A stretch of 64,000 bases of DNA, from positions 3,060,501-3,124,500 of the forward strand of contig NZ_CP088252.1 of the NCBI RefSeq assembly GCF_021117385.1. Reading direction: 5' to 3'. The DNA comes from Frateuria soli (GTDB lineage: Bacteria; Pseudomonadota; Gammaproteobacteria; Xanthomonadales; Rhodanobacteraceae). The notes below the pieces were generated by a model. That model was not told the origin of the DNA. It searched no databases and saw only the letters and a list, made by a program, of their open reading frames with translations. Of this stretch, positions 27,076 to 37,500 are shown piece by piece. Position 1 is the first letter of the stretch. Every line of letters starts with the position of its first letter. Both the position numbers and the translations under genes were made by a program.

Positions 27076-28974
27076 TTACAGCGGCTTGATGAGGTCGGAC
27101 AGGGTGTCCGGCTTGCTGTTGTCGCGAACCAGGTGCGGGTACTTGAGCCCGTCGTGGTAGTCGATGCGGACGGTCTTGTACTCGTCGAAGTTCTTCACCA
27201 GCAGTTCGACCGGCTGACTCTTGTCCTTCGCCGCGGCAGTGACGGCGTCCTTGATGGCGTCGGCGGAGTATTCCTTGCCGTTGACCGCGACGATGGTCAT
27301 GGCGGGTGCAAGGCCGGCCTTGAAGGCGGGGCCGTCCCACAGCACGTCGCCGATGCCGCCGTCCTTGCCCACCGACAGGCCCAGCGAGTAGGTCAGGTCG
27401 GCGGAATGGCGGCGCGATTCCATCGCCTTGACGGCCTTGGAGGGCTTGTCCGTATACACCAGCTTCCAGCCGTGCGAGGCAATGCCGCCGATCAGCGGAC
27501 CGTGGTCGTCCAGGCGCTTGCGCAGGTAGCTGGTCCAGTCGTACGGCGCGAGGTCATTGAGCGTCTTGACCACGTCCTCGAAGGTGTAGGTGTTGACGCC
27601 CCAGTCGCCGTTGTTCATGCCGAAGAAGGCGCGCGCGAAGTCGTCGATCTTCTTCTTGCCGCGGGTGAGTTCGCGCAGCTTGCCATCGACGTCCAGCCAG
27701 ATCATGGCACCGGCGGAGTAGTAGTCCTCGCTGGACTGGTAGTTGCGATACGGCAGCGGGCTGCGCTGGGCGATGGTCGGATCGTTGGTGGTGTCCTGCA
27801 CGTTGCGCCAGCTCGCCAGGCCCGGACGGCCCTTGTCGTAGGTGGCGGCGACGAGGGCGAACATGTCCAGCGTCTCTTCCTTGTTCCACAGGCCCGAGCG
27901 CGCGGCGATGACGTTGCCCCAGAACTGGGTCTGGCCTTCGTACACCCACAACAGCGTGTCGCTCATCGGCACGTTGAAGTTCGGCGTGGTCAGGTCGGCG
28001 CCGCGGCGGTACTTGCCGTCCCAGGAGTGGTTGAACTCGTGCGAGAACAGGTCGCGCGCGTAGACGTTCTTGTCCCACTCGGTGAAGTAGTCCGCCGGCA
28101 GGCCGTCCTCGCTGGAGCGGTGATGCTCCAGGCCGATGCCGCTCATCTTGTCGGTGAGCGACACCAGGAAGTCGTAGTGGTCGTAGTGGTGCGCGCCGTA
28201 GAGCTTGTACATCTGCTGGATCAGCTCGCGGTGCGGCTTCAGCTGCTCGGGCTTCATCTCCAGGTACTTCGGATCATCCGCGACGAGGTTCATGAACACC
28301 GGCACCTTGGCGCCCGGGTCCAGGTCCACGCGCTTGAAGTATTTGCCCGCGAACACCGGCGAGTCGACCAGGTTGGTGTAGTCGATCGGCTTGTAGGTGA
28401 CGGTGTTGCCGTCGGTGGAGGCCACCTCGAGCGCGGTGGCGGCCTTCCACCCGGCCGGGTAGGTGGCGGTGGCCTGCGACATAATGCGGTCGGTGTTGTA
28501 GCCGGCCGGATACAGGCTCATCGCGTCCCACTGCAGGTTGAGCATCTCGGGCGTCATCACGATGCGACCCTGGCTCTTGTCCTGTGGCGAGAGGAACTGG
28601 AACTGCGCTTCGACTTCGGTCGCGCCCTGCGGCACCTCGACGTGGAAGGCATAGACGTCGAGCGGATCGCGCACCCACGTCAGCACCTTGCCGTTGGCCT
28701 TGACCACCAGGCCGGCGAACTTGTCGATGGGGCCGGTCGGCGAGTGGTGGCCGGGGATCCACTGCGGATAAAGCAGCGTCAGCGGGCCGGGCTGCGCCGG
28801 AATGGTCTCGTGCACGCGGAACACGCGGTGGGCGATGTCGGTCGCGTCCACGTTGATCTTGATCGTGCCGTTGAAGGGCACGTCGCGCGGCGGCGGCACG
28901 TCGGCGAAGGCGGGCACGGCGACCAGGGCGAAGGTGGCGGCGAACAGGGCGGATGCAATGGGTCTGGTTTTCAC
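27076..28974 (-). CDS. M61 family glycyl-type aminopeptidase with PDZ domain (copy A)
   Basis: A 632-aa secreted zinc metallopeptidase. Signal peptide ends at AFA (residue 24). The N-terminal beta-sandwich domain contains YPQWIPGHHSPTGPIDKFAG in part at 70-88; the catalytic gluzincin domain has HEFNH at 312-316 with the third zinc ligand Glu346 in VYEGQTQFW; a PDZ domain occupies about 500-600 (AGLAPAMTIVAVNGKEY). M61 enzymes have a preference for N-terminal Gly or Ala. GTG at 28972-28974 follows GGAGAG. Its paralogue lies 154 bp upstream on the same strand; a repeat separates them. Confidence 0.93.
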   Translation of the reverse strand: MKTRPIASALFAATFALVAVPAFADVPPPRDVPFNGTIKINVDATDIAHRVFRVHETIPAQPGPLTLLYPQWIPGHHSPTGPIDKFAGLVVKANGKVLTWVRDPLDVYAFHVEVPQGATEVEAQFQFLSPQDKSQGRIVMTPEMLNLQWDAMSLYPAGYNTDRIMSQATATYPAGWKAATALEVASTDGNTVTYKPIDYTNLVDSPVFAGKYFKRVDLDPGAKVPVFMNLVADDPKYLEMKPEQLKPHRELIQQMYKLYGAHHYDHYDFLVSLTDKMSGIGLEHHRSSEDGLPADYFTEWDKNVYARDLFSHEFNHSWDGKYRRGADLTTPNFNVPMSDTLLWVYEGQTQFWGNVIAARSGLWNKEETLDMFALVAATYDKGRPGLASWRNVQDTTNDPTIAQRSPLPYRNYQSSEDYYSAGAMIWLDVDGKLRELTRGKKKIDDFARAFFGMNNGDWGVNTYTFEDVVKTLNDLAPYDWTSYLRKRLDDHGPLIGGIASHGWKLVYTDKPSKAVKAMESRRHSADLTYSLGLSVGKDGGIGDVLWDGPAFKAGLAPAMTIVAVNGKEYSADAIKDAVTAAAKDKSQPVELLVKNFDEYKTVRIDYHDGLKYPHLVRDNSKPDTLSDLIKPL

Positions 28975-29010
28975 GGAAGGCGCTCTCCGGTGGTGGTGCT
29001 CGAACTCATC

Positions 29011-29100
29011 CGTTCATCCTGGGGCGTAGCGCAGCGAGAGAATGTGCCGCGCGCCGGTCCTTCGACTTCGGCCCTGCGGGCCTGCGCCCAGGACGAACGG
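29011..29100. repeat. Inverted repeat pair between the M61 genes
   Basis: CGTTCATCCTGGGGCGTAGC at 29011-29030 is an inverted version of GCCTGCGCCCAGGACGAACG at 29080-29099, the latter preceded by CCTTCGACTTCGGCCCTGCG. A related copy, CTACGCTCAGGGCGAACAG, occurs at 49197-49215 preceded by GCGACTTCGATCCTGCAGGC. It is a second family of dispersed palindromic sequence, unrelated to the CCCTCTCC family. Confidence 0.75.
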
Positions 29101-29128
29101 TGAGGGTGGGATGGGTTATCTGGATGGG

Positions 29129-31027
29129 TTACTTGCGAGGAGTGGTGATCACGGTCAGCAGGTCCTTGCCGTCGGCGCGGACCAGGTGCGGGTACTTCAG
29201 GCCGCCGTGGTAGTCCACCCTGACGGTGGTATAGACGTCCACGTTCTTGACCAGCAGCTCGACCGGCGCCTTGCTGGTCTTCGCTGCCTTGACGGCGTCC
29301 TTGAGTGCGTCGGGCGAAAAGTCCTTGCCGTTGACCGCGACGATGGTCAGGCCGGGCACCAGGCCAGCGTCGAACGCGGGGCCGTTCCACTGCACGTCGT
29401 AGATGTTGCCGTTGCCGGAGGCCGACAGGCCCAGCGAATAGGCGAGGTTGACATTGTGGCGGAGCGACTCGGCGGCCTTGGTTTCGGCGTTTGGCGTGTC
29501 GGTATAGACCAGCTTCCAGCCGCCGCGCTCGATGCCATGCTCGGGCAACTGGTCGCCGACGTAGTCCAGCCGCGTGCGCAGGAAGCTCTTCCAATCGTAG
29601 GGCTGCACCTGGTTGAGCGTGACCACCACGTCGTCGAAGGTATAGGTCTTCGTCACGTAGCTGCCGTTGTCCATGCCGAAGAAGGCGCGGGCGAAGTCGT
29701 CCAGCGAGTGCTTGCCGCCGGAGAGCGCGCGGATCTGCGTGTCCACGTCCAGCCACAGCAACTGGCCTTCGGGGTAGAAGTCGGTGCCGCGGCGCCAGTT
29801 GCCCCAGCCGCTGCCGCCGAAGTAGGTCAGCGGCGCGGCGTCGGCGGTGTCCTGCAGCGGGCGCCAGGCGCGGCCGGTGCGCGCGGACATCGCGGCCGCG
29901 ATGTTGGCCATCGAGTCGCGGTACTGCGCGGCGTTCCATAGCCCTGCACGAGTGGTGAGTACACCGGCCCAGTAGTCGGTCAGGCCCTCATATACCCACA
30001 GCAGGTCGTCTTCCTCCACCGTGTTGAAGTCCGGCGCCCACAGCTTCGCCGGACGGCGGAACTTGCCGCACCATGAGTGCACGTATTCGTGCGGCATCAG
30101 GCTCGCCATCAGCGCATAGGACGTGTCGTCCACCAGCATGTCGGCCGGCAGACGGTCGTCGCTGGACTGGTGGTGCTCCAGGCCGAAATGGCCGGTGTGG
30201 TCCGACAGCGTGAGCAGGAAATCGTAGTGCTGGTAATGGTGCGCGCCGAACAGCCTGTCGGCCTGTTCGACCAGGCTGCGGTGCTGCTTGAGTTGCGCGT
30301 CGGTGAGCTTCACCTGGTCGGCCTCGTCGGCGACCACGTTGAGGTGTACCGGCACCTTGCCCTTGGGATTGAGGTCGACGCGGTTGAAGTGCTCGCCGGC
30401 GATCAATGGCGAGTCGACGAAGTCGTTGAAGCTGACCGGCTCGAAGGTGGTACTCGCGCCGTTGCGCGCCTGCACTTCCATGGCGGTGGCGAACTGCCAG
30501 CCGGCAGGAAGCGTCACGGTCGGCTGGATCCGGATCTGCCGCGTGTAGTAGCCGGCCGGATAGAACGCCACCTGGTTGAATTCCACGTCCACCAGATTCG
30601 GCGTGGACGAGGCGCTGGCACCGAACTGGCCACCCTCGCCCGGCGAGAGGAACTGGAACTGGAGCTCCAGCGCCTCGGCGCCTTCGGGCACGGTCATGTG
30701 CAATGCGTACATGTCGCGCAGATCGCGGCGCCACGGCACGCGCTTGCCGTTGGCGGTGATGACCAGGCCGGCGAGGTTGTCGATCGGGCCCGAGGGCGAG
30801 TGCTCGCCGGGGATCCACTGCGGGTAGTAGAGCGTCAATGCACCGGGGCTGGCCGGGATGGTTTCATGCACGCGGAAGATCTTCTTCGGCGCATCGGTCA
30901 GGTCCACTCTCAGCGCCAGCATGCCGGGATAGGGCTGATCGACCGGCGGCGCCTTTTCCGCCAGCGCGACGAACGACAATGCCGCGCCCAGCGCGACCAC
31001 CAACAGCTTCGAACGAACCTTCTTCAC
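29129..31027 (-). CDS. M61 family aminopeptidase with PDZ domain (copy B)
   Basis: A second 632-aa M61 peptidase, exactly the length of copy A and collinear with it. Signal peptide MKKVRSKLLVVALGAALSFV. Zinc ligands are intact: HEYVH at 313-317 and Glu347 in VYEGLTDYW. The N-terminal block FRVHETIPASPGALTLYYPQ and the following WIPGEHSPSGPID match copy A closely, as does the C-terminal PDZ (VPGLTIVAVNGKDF). Divergence is greatest in 135-200 and in the region after the active site. GTG at 31025-31027 follows AGGGGA. Tandem duplication with divergence of specificity is the simplest reading. Confidence 0.92.
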   Translation of the reverse strand: MKKVRSKLLVVALGAALSFVALAEKAPPVDQPYPGMLALRVDLTDAPKKIFRVHETIPASPGALTLYYPQWIPGEHSPSGPIDNLAGLVITANGKRVPWRRDLRDMYALHMTVPEGAEALELQFQFLSPGEGGQFGASASSTPNLVDVEFNQVAFYPAGYYTRQIRIQPTVTLPAGWQFATAMEVQARNGASTTFEPVSFNDFVDSPLIAGEHFNRVDLNPKGKVPVHLNVVADEADQVKLTDAQLKQHRSLVEQADRLFGAHHYQHYDFLLTLSDHTGHFGLEHHQSSDDRLPADMLVDDTSYALMASLMPHEYVHSWCGKFRRPAKLWAPDFNTVEEDDLLWVYEGLTDYWAGVLTTRAGLWNAAQYRDSMANIAAAMSARTGRAWRPLQDTADAAPLTYFGGSGWGNWRRGTDFYPEGQLLWLDVDTQIRALSGGKHSLDDFARAFFGMDNGSYVTKTYTFDDVVVTLNQVQPYDWKSFLRTRLDYVGDQLPEHGIERGGWKLVYTDTPNAETKAAESLRHNVNLAYSLGLSASGNGNIYDVQWNGPAFDAGLVPGLTIVAVNGKDFSPDALKDAVKAAKTSKAPVELLVKNVDVYTTVRVDYHGGLKYPHLVRADGKDLLTVITTPRK

Positions 31028-31237
31028 CGGACTTCCCCTGACAGACGACGGTCACGCCAGGGCCGCAGTTGGCGACCCGCTATCCGACGTGACAGTCACC
31101 CGATGGTAGGACGAAGGTCACGCCCCTCCCCCTGCCAGAGGTCACGGCGGACGCCGCCTTCTCGCCGTCGGTGCGGCACATGCGCGAAGGCCCCCGCATG
31201 CGCGGAGGCCTTCGGCAACATCGGCGTTGGCGCGGCG

Positions 31238-32791
31238 TCAGCCGTTGGCCTTCTGGCGCCCCAGCTGACTGTTGCGCATGCCATAGGCGAAGTAGATCAC
31301 CAGGCCGATGCCCATCCAGATCAGGAAGCGCCAGATGGTGACCATGTCCAGGCCACCGATCATGTGGAAGCGGCCTTCGGTAACCCAGGGCCAGCCGATG
31401 ATCAGGAACAGCGAGAACACGATGCCCAGCGGAGCGAGCAGCCACAGCGCCGGGGTGCGGAAGCGGCGCTCCAGGTTGGGCTGGGTGATGCGCAGGATGA
31501 GCACCGAGGCGCAGATCACGATGAACGCCGACAGCGTACCGATGTTCACCAGTTCGGCCAGCTCGCGGATCGGCAGCAGGCCGGCGGCCAGCGCGGTGAA
31601 GATGCCCAGCAGCAGGGTCGGGCGATACGGCGTGCCGTATTTCGGATGCACCTTGGCGAACCAGCGCGGCAGCAGGCCGTCGCGGGCGAGCGCGAACCAG
31701 ATGCGCGCGGCGCCGAGCATGAAGGCAAACACCACCGAGGCGATGCCGCACACCGCGGCCAGGTCGATGATGCCGCTGACCCAGTGCAGCCCGCGCGCCT
31801 CGAACACGGCACTGACCGGCGCCTGGCTGGCGAGGATCATTCCGCTGGTGCACTGGCCGGCGGCCTGCGTGGCATCCACGCAGCCGTTGTAGGGCACCAT
31901 GCCGGTGAGGATCAGCGAGATCGCCAGGTACATCACCATCGAGATGCCCAGCGAGGCGATCACCGCCAGCGGCAGGTCGCGCTGCGGGTTCTTCGACTCC
32001 TCCGCCGCGGTGGTCAGCGTGTCGTAGCCGAACACGGCGAAGAACACGATGCTGGCAGCGGCCAGCACGCCGTCCCAGCCGTAGCGGGTGCCGCCGGTCG
32101 CGAGCGGATCGTGGATGAGGTCGGGGATGAAAGGGGTCCAGTTGGACGCATGCACGAAGAAGGCGCCCACCACGATGACCACCAGTACGCCGATCACCTT
32201 CATGGTCACCACGATGGTGTTGAAGCGCGCGCCGATCTCGGTGCGCATGATCTGGATCCAGGAGATGCCCAGGGCCACGATCACCGCGATCAGGTTGACC
32301 ACCTTGCCGCTGCCCGGCTGTGCCGGATCGTAGGCGCCCTGCAGCCAGACCGGCAGTTGCAGGCCGGTGACCTGGATGATCAGCGATTGCAGGTAGTTGG
32401 ATGTACCGGCCGCCACCACGCCCACGATCAGCGCGTACTCGACCAGCAGGTCCCAGCCGATGATCCACGCGGGCAGCTCGCCCAGCACGGCATAGCCGTA
32501 GGTGTAGGCGCTGCCGGTGACCGGAATCATGCCGGCGAACTCGGCGTAGGCCAGCGCGGCGCAGGCGCTGCCGATGCCGGCGACCAGGAAGCTCAGGATG
32601 ATCGCGGGGCCGGCATTGAGCGCCGCTTCATTGGGCGCCAGCACGAATACGCCGACGCCGACAATGGCGCCCACGCCAATGGCGGTGAGCTGCCATACAC
32701 CCATGGTGCGGCGGAAATCCTTCGACCCGCCAGCCTCGGACTGCAGTTGTTGAACCGACTTGCGGCGTACCAGCCTGGAAAGAAATCCCAT
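31238..32791 (-). CDS. APC superfamily amino acid permease
   Basis: A 517-aa inner-membrane transporter with about 12-13 transmembrane helices. The helix-1 unwound motif GVGAIVGVGVFVLAP (about 38-52) is the substrate-carboxylate binding segment of APC transporters, and FFAVFGYDTLTTAAEESKNPQRDLP in the middle is the signature of the cationic amino acid transporter/YfnA branch. The final helices match the CAT-type C-terminal extension. Start is ATG 32789-32791 with AAGGGG seven bases upstream; the frame is open for 93 more codons but without membrane character. Substrate not determined. Confidence 0.92.
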   Translation of the reverse strand: MGFLSRLVRRKSVQQLQSEAGGSKDFRRTMGVWQLTAIGVGAIVGVGVFVLAPNEAALNAGPAIILSFLVAGIGSACAALAYAEFAGMIPVTGSAYTYGYAVLGELPAWIIGWDLLVEYALIVGVVAAGTSNYLQSLIIQVTGLQLPVWLQGAYDPAQPGSGKVVNLIAVIVALGISWIQIMRTEIGARFNTIVVTMKVIGVLVVIVVGAFFVHASNWTPFIPDLIHDPLATGGTRYGWDGVLAAASIVFFAVFGYDTLTTAAEESKNPQRDLPLAVIASLGISMVMYLAISLILTGMVPYNGCVDATQAAGQCTSGMILASQAPVSAVFEARGLHWVSGIIDLAAVCGIASVVFAFMLGAARIWFALARDGLLPRWFAKVHPKYGTPYRPTLLLGIFTALAAGLLPIRELAELVNIGTLSAFIVICASVLILRITQPNLERRFRTPALWLLAPLGIVFSLFLIIGWPWVTEGRFHMIGGLDMVTIWRFLIWMGIGLVIYFAYGMRNSQLGRQKANG

Positions 32792-32983
32792 CGGGTATCC
32801 CCTTGAAAACAAGCACCGATCATAACGTGGAGCTTGCAAGTGGCTGCAACCCGTGGTTGGGTGGTGGCGTCCGTCGGGCCGTTCCGGACGCACATCGGCG
32901 GCATCGGCGGCGCCATTCCAACGCGGCATCCGGGCCACGGCGAGCTTGAGGGCATTAAGAAACGGAGTCCTCCCGACGCCCCC

Positions 32984-33047
32984 TGTAGGAGCGCACCCTG
33001 TGCGCGACCGTGTGACGTGGCGGTCGCGCACAGGGTGCGCTCCTACA
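32984..33047. repeat. REP palindrome: perfect 27-bp inverted repeat
   Basis: The 27 bases 32984-33010 (beginning TGTAGGAGCGCACC) are exactly complementary to 33021-33047 (ending GGTGCGCTCCTACA), with only 10 nt between. It belongs to the GTAGGAGC-type REP family known from Pseudomonas and Xanthomonadaceae. It lies between the permease start and the desaturase stop, so an mRNA end of the desaturase transcript would fold into a very stable hairpin. The other copies here (5022, 11940, 58504) are less perfect. Confidence 0.9.
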
Positions 33048-33078
33048 GCGGATCCCAAACGGGCCTGCAAGTCTGAGG

Positions 33079-34371
33079 TCAGTGCCCCATGGTGCTAGCC
33101 GTATGGTCTTTCGCGCTTACCTCCGGCACCGTGGCAAACGGGCGAGCCGGAGCGATCCAGGGCAACGCCAGCGCGGAGATGCCGAAGACCACCAGCATCG
33201 CGGCGCCGGCCCGGGGATCGAGCTGGACCACGCCGAACCAGCGGCCGCTCGCCCATGGCACCAGCGCCGTGGCGAGCACGCGGAGCGCCTCGAACCAGCA
33301 CGCCGCGCGCCGCCCTTCCATCAACGCACCGAGCACGGTGAGGCTGGCGACCAGGTAGGCCGCGTAAGCCAGCAGCGTCGACAGGCTGGCAGTGGCGCCG
33401 AGGGCGAGGAAGTGCGTGGCCATGCCCAGCAGCAGCGCGAACTGCAGCAGGCAGTAGGCGGCAAGTGCGCGCGACATCGGCGGGTCGAAGCGTTCGCGGT
33501 GGATGTCGAAGGCCGGCTTGGGAAAACGCGCGGCCACGTCGGCCGGACGCCAGCCCGGCGGCTTGAGCCAGACGAGCAGCTTGTCGCGCCAGCGGCGCGC
33601 GTGCCAGGCGTCCTTCGCCGCCGCCCAGTACACCTCGACGTTCGCCCACAGCGGGTTCCAGCTGCGCAGCGGTGCACGGGTGCCGTACACCGGCGGGTCG
33701 GCGGCGTCCTCCTCGACGAAGGTGCCGAACAGGCGGTCCCACAGACTCAGGATGCCGCCGTAGTTGCGGTCCAGGTAGCGATCGTTCACCGCGTGGTGCG
33801 CGCGGTGGTTGGACGGCGAGCAGAACACGCGGTCGAACCAGCCCAGTCGGCCGACCTGCTCGGTGTGCACCCAGAACTGGTAGAGCAGGTCGACCAGCGC
33901 CACCATCACGAACACCTCGGTCGGGATGCCGGCCAGCGCCATCGGCAGATAGAACAGCCAGCCCAGCAGCACGCCGCTGCCGGTCTGGCGCAGCGCGGTG
34001 GAGAGGTTGTAGTGCTCGCTCTGGTGGTGGACCACGTGCGCGGCCTAGAGGATGTTCACCTCGTGCCCGGCGCGGTGGAGCCAGTAGTACAGGAAGTCGT
34101 AGGCGAGCAGCGCGACCACCCATACCGCGATGCTGTCGGCAGGCAGGTGGAAGGGCGCAATGTGCGTCGCCACCCAGGCGTAGATGCCGATCGAGAGCAG
34201 CTTGCCGAATACGCCGGCGATCTGCGAGATCACGCCCAACCCGATGCTGCTGACCGCATCGCCGGTTCCATAGGCCACGCGGCCACGCCAGCGCGCCACG
34301 AGCAGCTCCAGGCCGATCAGGGCGAAAAACACCGGCGTGGCCCAGGTGATGACGGTCTCCTGCAGGTGCAT
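33079..34371 (-). pseudogene. Sterol desaturase/fatty acid hydroxylase family, in-frame amber at codon 109
   Basis: Read from ATG 34369-34371 the frame codes for a membrane protein of the sterol desaturase family, a di-iron enzyme using eight histidines. Codon 109 is TAG (34047-34045), after which the same frame continues without further damage to 33079, 430 codons in all. The histidine motifs straddle the stop: HRAGHE lies before it, HVVHHQSE and SNHRAHH after it. In the family this position is Trp (EVNFLWAAHVVHH-like), so one G-to-A change from TGG explains it. The second part could start at GTG 34033-34035 but would lack the first His motif. It is a fresh nonsense allele, a read-through case or a sequencing error. 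Confidence 0.85.
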
Positions 34372-34540
34372 GGCGCTGGCGGCGACCTCCGATGGCGGTC
34401 CAGGTACGCATCCTATCGCGCGCGCGGCACCTGGACATGGCTCGCGCCAGCGTGCGGTTCGGGAGTCCCGCAGTGTGGTTCCGGCCGATCCGGACCACCC
34501 GGTTGATACGGACGGCCATCCCTTTGTCCGGGTACAGAAA

Positions 34541-34576
34541 AAGAAAAAGAACGCCGGAGCAAGCTCCGGCGTTCTT
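34541..34576 (-). terminator. Intrinsic terminator of the TonB receptor gene at 34598
   Basis: On the minus strand AAGAACGCCGGAGC (34576-34563) pairs over 14 bp with GCTCCGGCGTTCTT (34560-34547), with two bases between, followed by TTTTCTTTTTC (34548-34538). It starts 21 bp beyond the receptor stop codon, a textbook rho-independent terminator. Confidence 0.93.
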
Positions 34577-34597
34577 GTCTACCAGGCTGTGGACAGC

Positions 34598-37500
34598 TTA
34601 GTAGTCGTAGCTCACACCGAACCGCACGTAGCGCGGCTGCGACATGCCCTGGGTCAGGCGGTAGGCGCCCGAGTTGTAGTCAGGCAGGACCATCGTCTGC
34701 TTCTGCTCGTTGAACACGTTGAAGACGTTCATGCTGAAGGCGAGCTTCTTGTCCGCGAACGACGGACGATACTCCACGCCAAGCGACAGACGCTTCTGCC
34801 ACGACAGATCGCCGGCCGAACCCGCCGGAGCCGGGACGCCACCACACCAATGGTAGTAGTCGCCCTGGTAGGCCGGGTAGCTGCCGTCGGTGCCGTAGGC
34901 GCCCAGGCAGGAGGTCGGCGAACCGGACATCACGGTCAGCTGACCGGACACGTTCCATTCCGGCGTCAGCTGGTAGCCACCGTAGATCTTCAGCTGGTGG
35001 GTACGGTCGTTGGACAGGCGGCCATTGGCGTATTCCATCAGCGACGGGTAATCCCAGTCCTGGGTGGCGCCGATGTCGTCCTGGCCAATGTCCGACTTGA
35101 CCTGGCCTTCCGTGTTGCCGTAGCTGCGCGAGAAGGTGTAGTCCACACGACCCCACCAGGTACCGTCGAACGGATGGTCGAGGTACAAGGTCAGGGCGTA
35201 GTAGTCGCGCTTGGCATGCTGGTAACCCAGCTGGTCGGAGGTCAGCGTGAGCTGGCCGTAACCTCCGTTGCCGTCAGGCAGCTGGAAGGTCGCACCGCGG
35301 CCCGGGTTGAAGAAGTAGCAACCACGCAGGCCAGACGTATCCAGACCCTGCGCATCCGCTGCGTCGAAGAACAGCTGGTAGTTGCAGGTGTCGTCGATCG
35401 CGTTCTTCAGGCTGCGGTAGGTCGCCTTGGCACCGTAGGTCCAGGCATCGTTGAGCTGCTTGTCGAAGCCGAGGATGTACTCGTCCTGGTACTGCGCCGT
35501 CAGCGACTTGGCGGTGACCGTGTTCGGATCAGGCGCCTGGCCGTACTCGTTGTTGGACGAGATCTGCGCACCAGGGCCGTTGACCGTGTTCATCGGGGTC
35601 AGGCCGGTCGGGTAGCCGGTGTTCGGGTCGATGCCGGTGTAGGTGTAGTACACGCGGGTGTACAGCGAGGCGGACGCACCACGCAGCGCCACGCTGGTCG
35701 GCAGCGCAAGGTAGTAGCGGCCGGCGTTGCCGTAGACCTTGAAGCTCGAATCACCGTTGACGTCCCAGCTGAAGCCCAGGCGCGGGGCCCACTGCGGCTT
35801 GGTCTGGGTCAGGTAGGCGTCGCCTTCGCTGTTGTAGTTGGTGAACTGGTCGTTGCGCAGGCCGAGCTTGACCAGCCAGCGGTCGTTGATCTGCCAGCTG
35901 TCCTCGATGTACTGAGCGCGCTGCTTGACCTCGACCGAACCACCGGTGCGGTAGCGATACTGGGCCACGTAGTAGCCGCCCGCGCCGCCCGGGTAGGTGC
36001 CGGTCGCGTCGACCTGGCCAGCTTCCAGGCGCTCGGTGTCGGACTGGGCCTTGCCGTACTGCCACAGGTAGCCCGCGTCGGCCGGGATGTACGTGCCGTC
36101 GTTCAGGTCCTGCGTGCGCTGGTTGTCGATACCGGCGGTGATCGTGTGGTCACCCAGCGTGTAGGTCACATCGAAGCGGTAGTTCGTGCCCTTGGTCTGG
36201 TGCGCCGGATCGATCGAGGTGGCGACCGTCTGGGTATTGCGGATACCACCGGTCGGCGCGTAGGCCGGGTTCTGGCGGGTCGCACCGGCAATGTAGATCA
36301 GGCTCGGATCGAAGTCGGACAGCTCCGTGTAGAGGTCGGTCTTCTGCTCGCCGTACTGGGCGCTGATCACCAGGTCGTCGGTGATGTAGCCGGTGTACTT
36401 GGCGATCCACATTTCGGCCGCGGTCTTGGTGTGCGTGTCCGTGTTCAGGTATTCACCGCGGGTTGCGGTGTCACTGTCGTACGCGTAGACGTTGCCGTTG
36501 TACTCGTGCTTGGTCGACGCGCCGGTCAGCTCGAGGATGTGGTTGTCGGTGATGTTCCAGTCGAGCTTGGCGTACCACTTCGGATCGTGGAAGGTCTGAG
36601 TGGTCATGGTGCCGGAGGAGGCCGCGGCGACGTTGTCGCCGGTGGTCTTCTCGCCTTCCACCGACGCGAACATGAACAGCTTGTCCTGGATCAGCGGACC
36701 GCCGGCGTAGGCGCTCACGGTCGTGACCGTGCTCTTGTTGTCCTTGCGGTAGCGGTACAGCGAACCGTCTTCCGGGAAGTACCAGTTGTCCGGGTCCGAA
36801 CGCAGCGACTTGGGCGTCCACTGCACCTGGGCACCGAAGTGCCATTCGTTGGTGCCGCGCTTGCCGATCTGGTTGATCACGCCGCCATCGGAGCGGCCAT
36901 AGGCGGCGCCGTAGCCGCCGGTGAGGATTTCCTGCTGCTCGATCGAGCCGTACGGCAGGGTGATGCCGCCCAGACCCTGAAGCGGGTCGGTGACGTTCAT
37001 GCCGTTGATGTAGTAGGCGTTCTCGCTGACCGACGCGCCGGCGAAGGAGACCAGGGTGTTGCCGGTGGCGTTGCTGGCGAAATAGCCGCTGCCCTCCACC
37101 ACGCCGGGGGCCAGCAAGGCGATGCTCTCGGCCGAGCGGGCCAGCGGCAGCTGCGCCAGCTGCTGGGCGGTGATGACCGTGCGCGAATCCACGCCGGTCA
37201 CGTCAATCGTCGGCAGCGCGTTGGCGCTGACGGTGATGGCGGACAGGTTCTGGGCATCGGCCGAGCCCGCCGCGGCGAACGAGACCTGGGTGCCGGCACC
37301 CACGCGCAGGGTGACGTTCTTGCGCGAGTCGACGTCCTGGCCGTTCTGGCGCAGGGTGACGGTGTACTCGCCCAGCGGCAGCTGGTTGGCGACGAAATGA
37401 CCGGACGCATCGACCGCGACTTCGCGCGAGAAGCCGGTGTTGTTCTGGATCAGGACGGTTTCGCCCTGGGCAGCCGGTGCATCGCCGAAGATGCTGCCGG

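Noticed and set aside
30077-32806. A 909-codon plus-strand open frame across the M61 and permease genes
   Set aside because: It spans two unrelated real genes on the other strand and has no recognisable domain.
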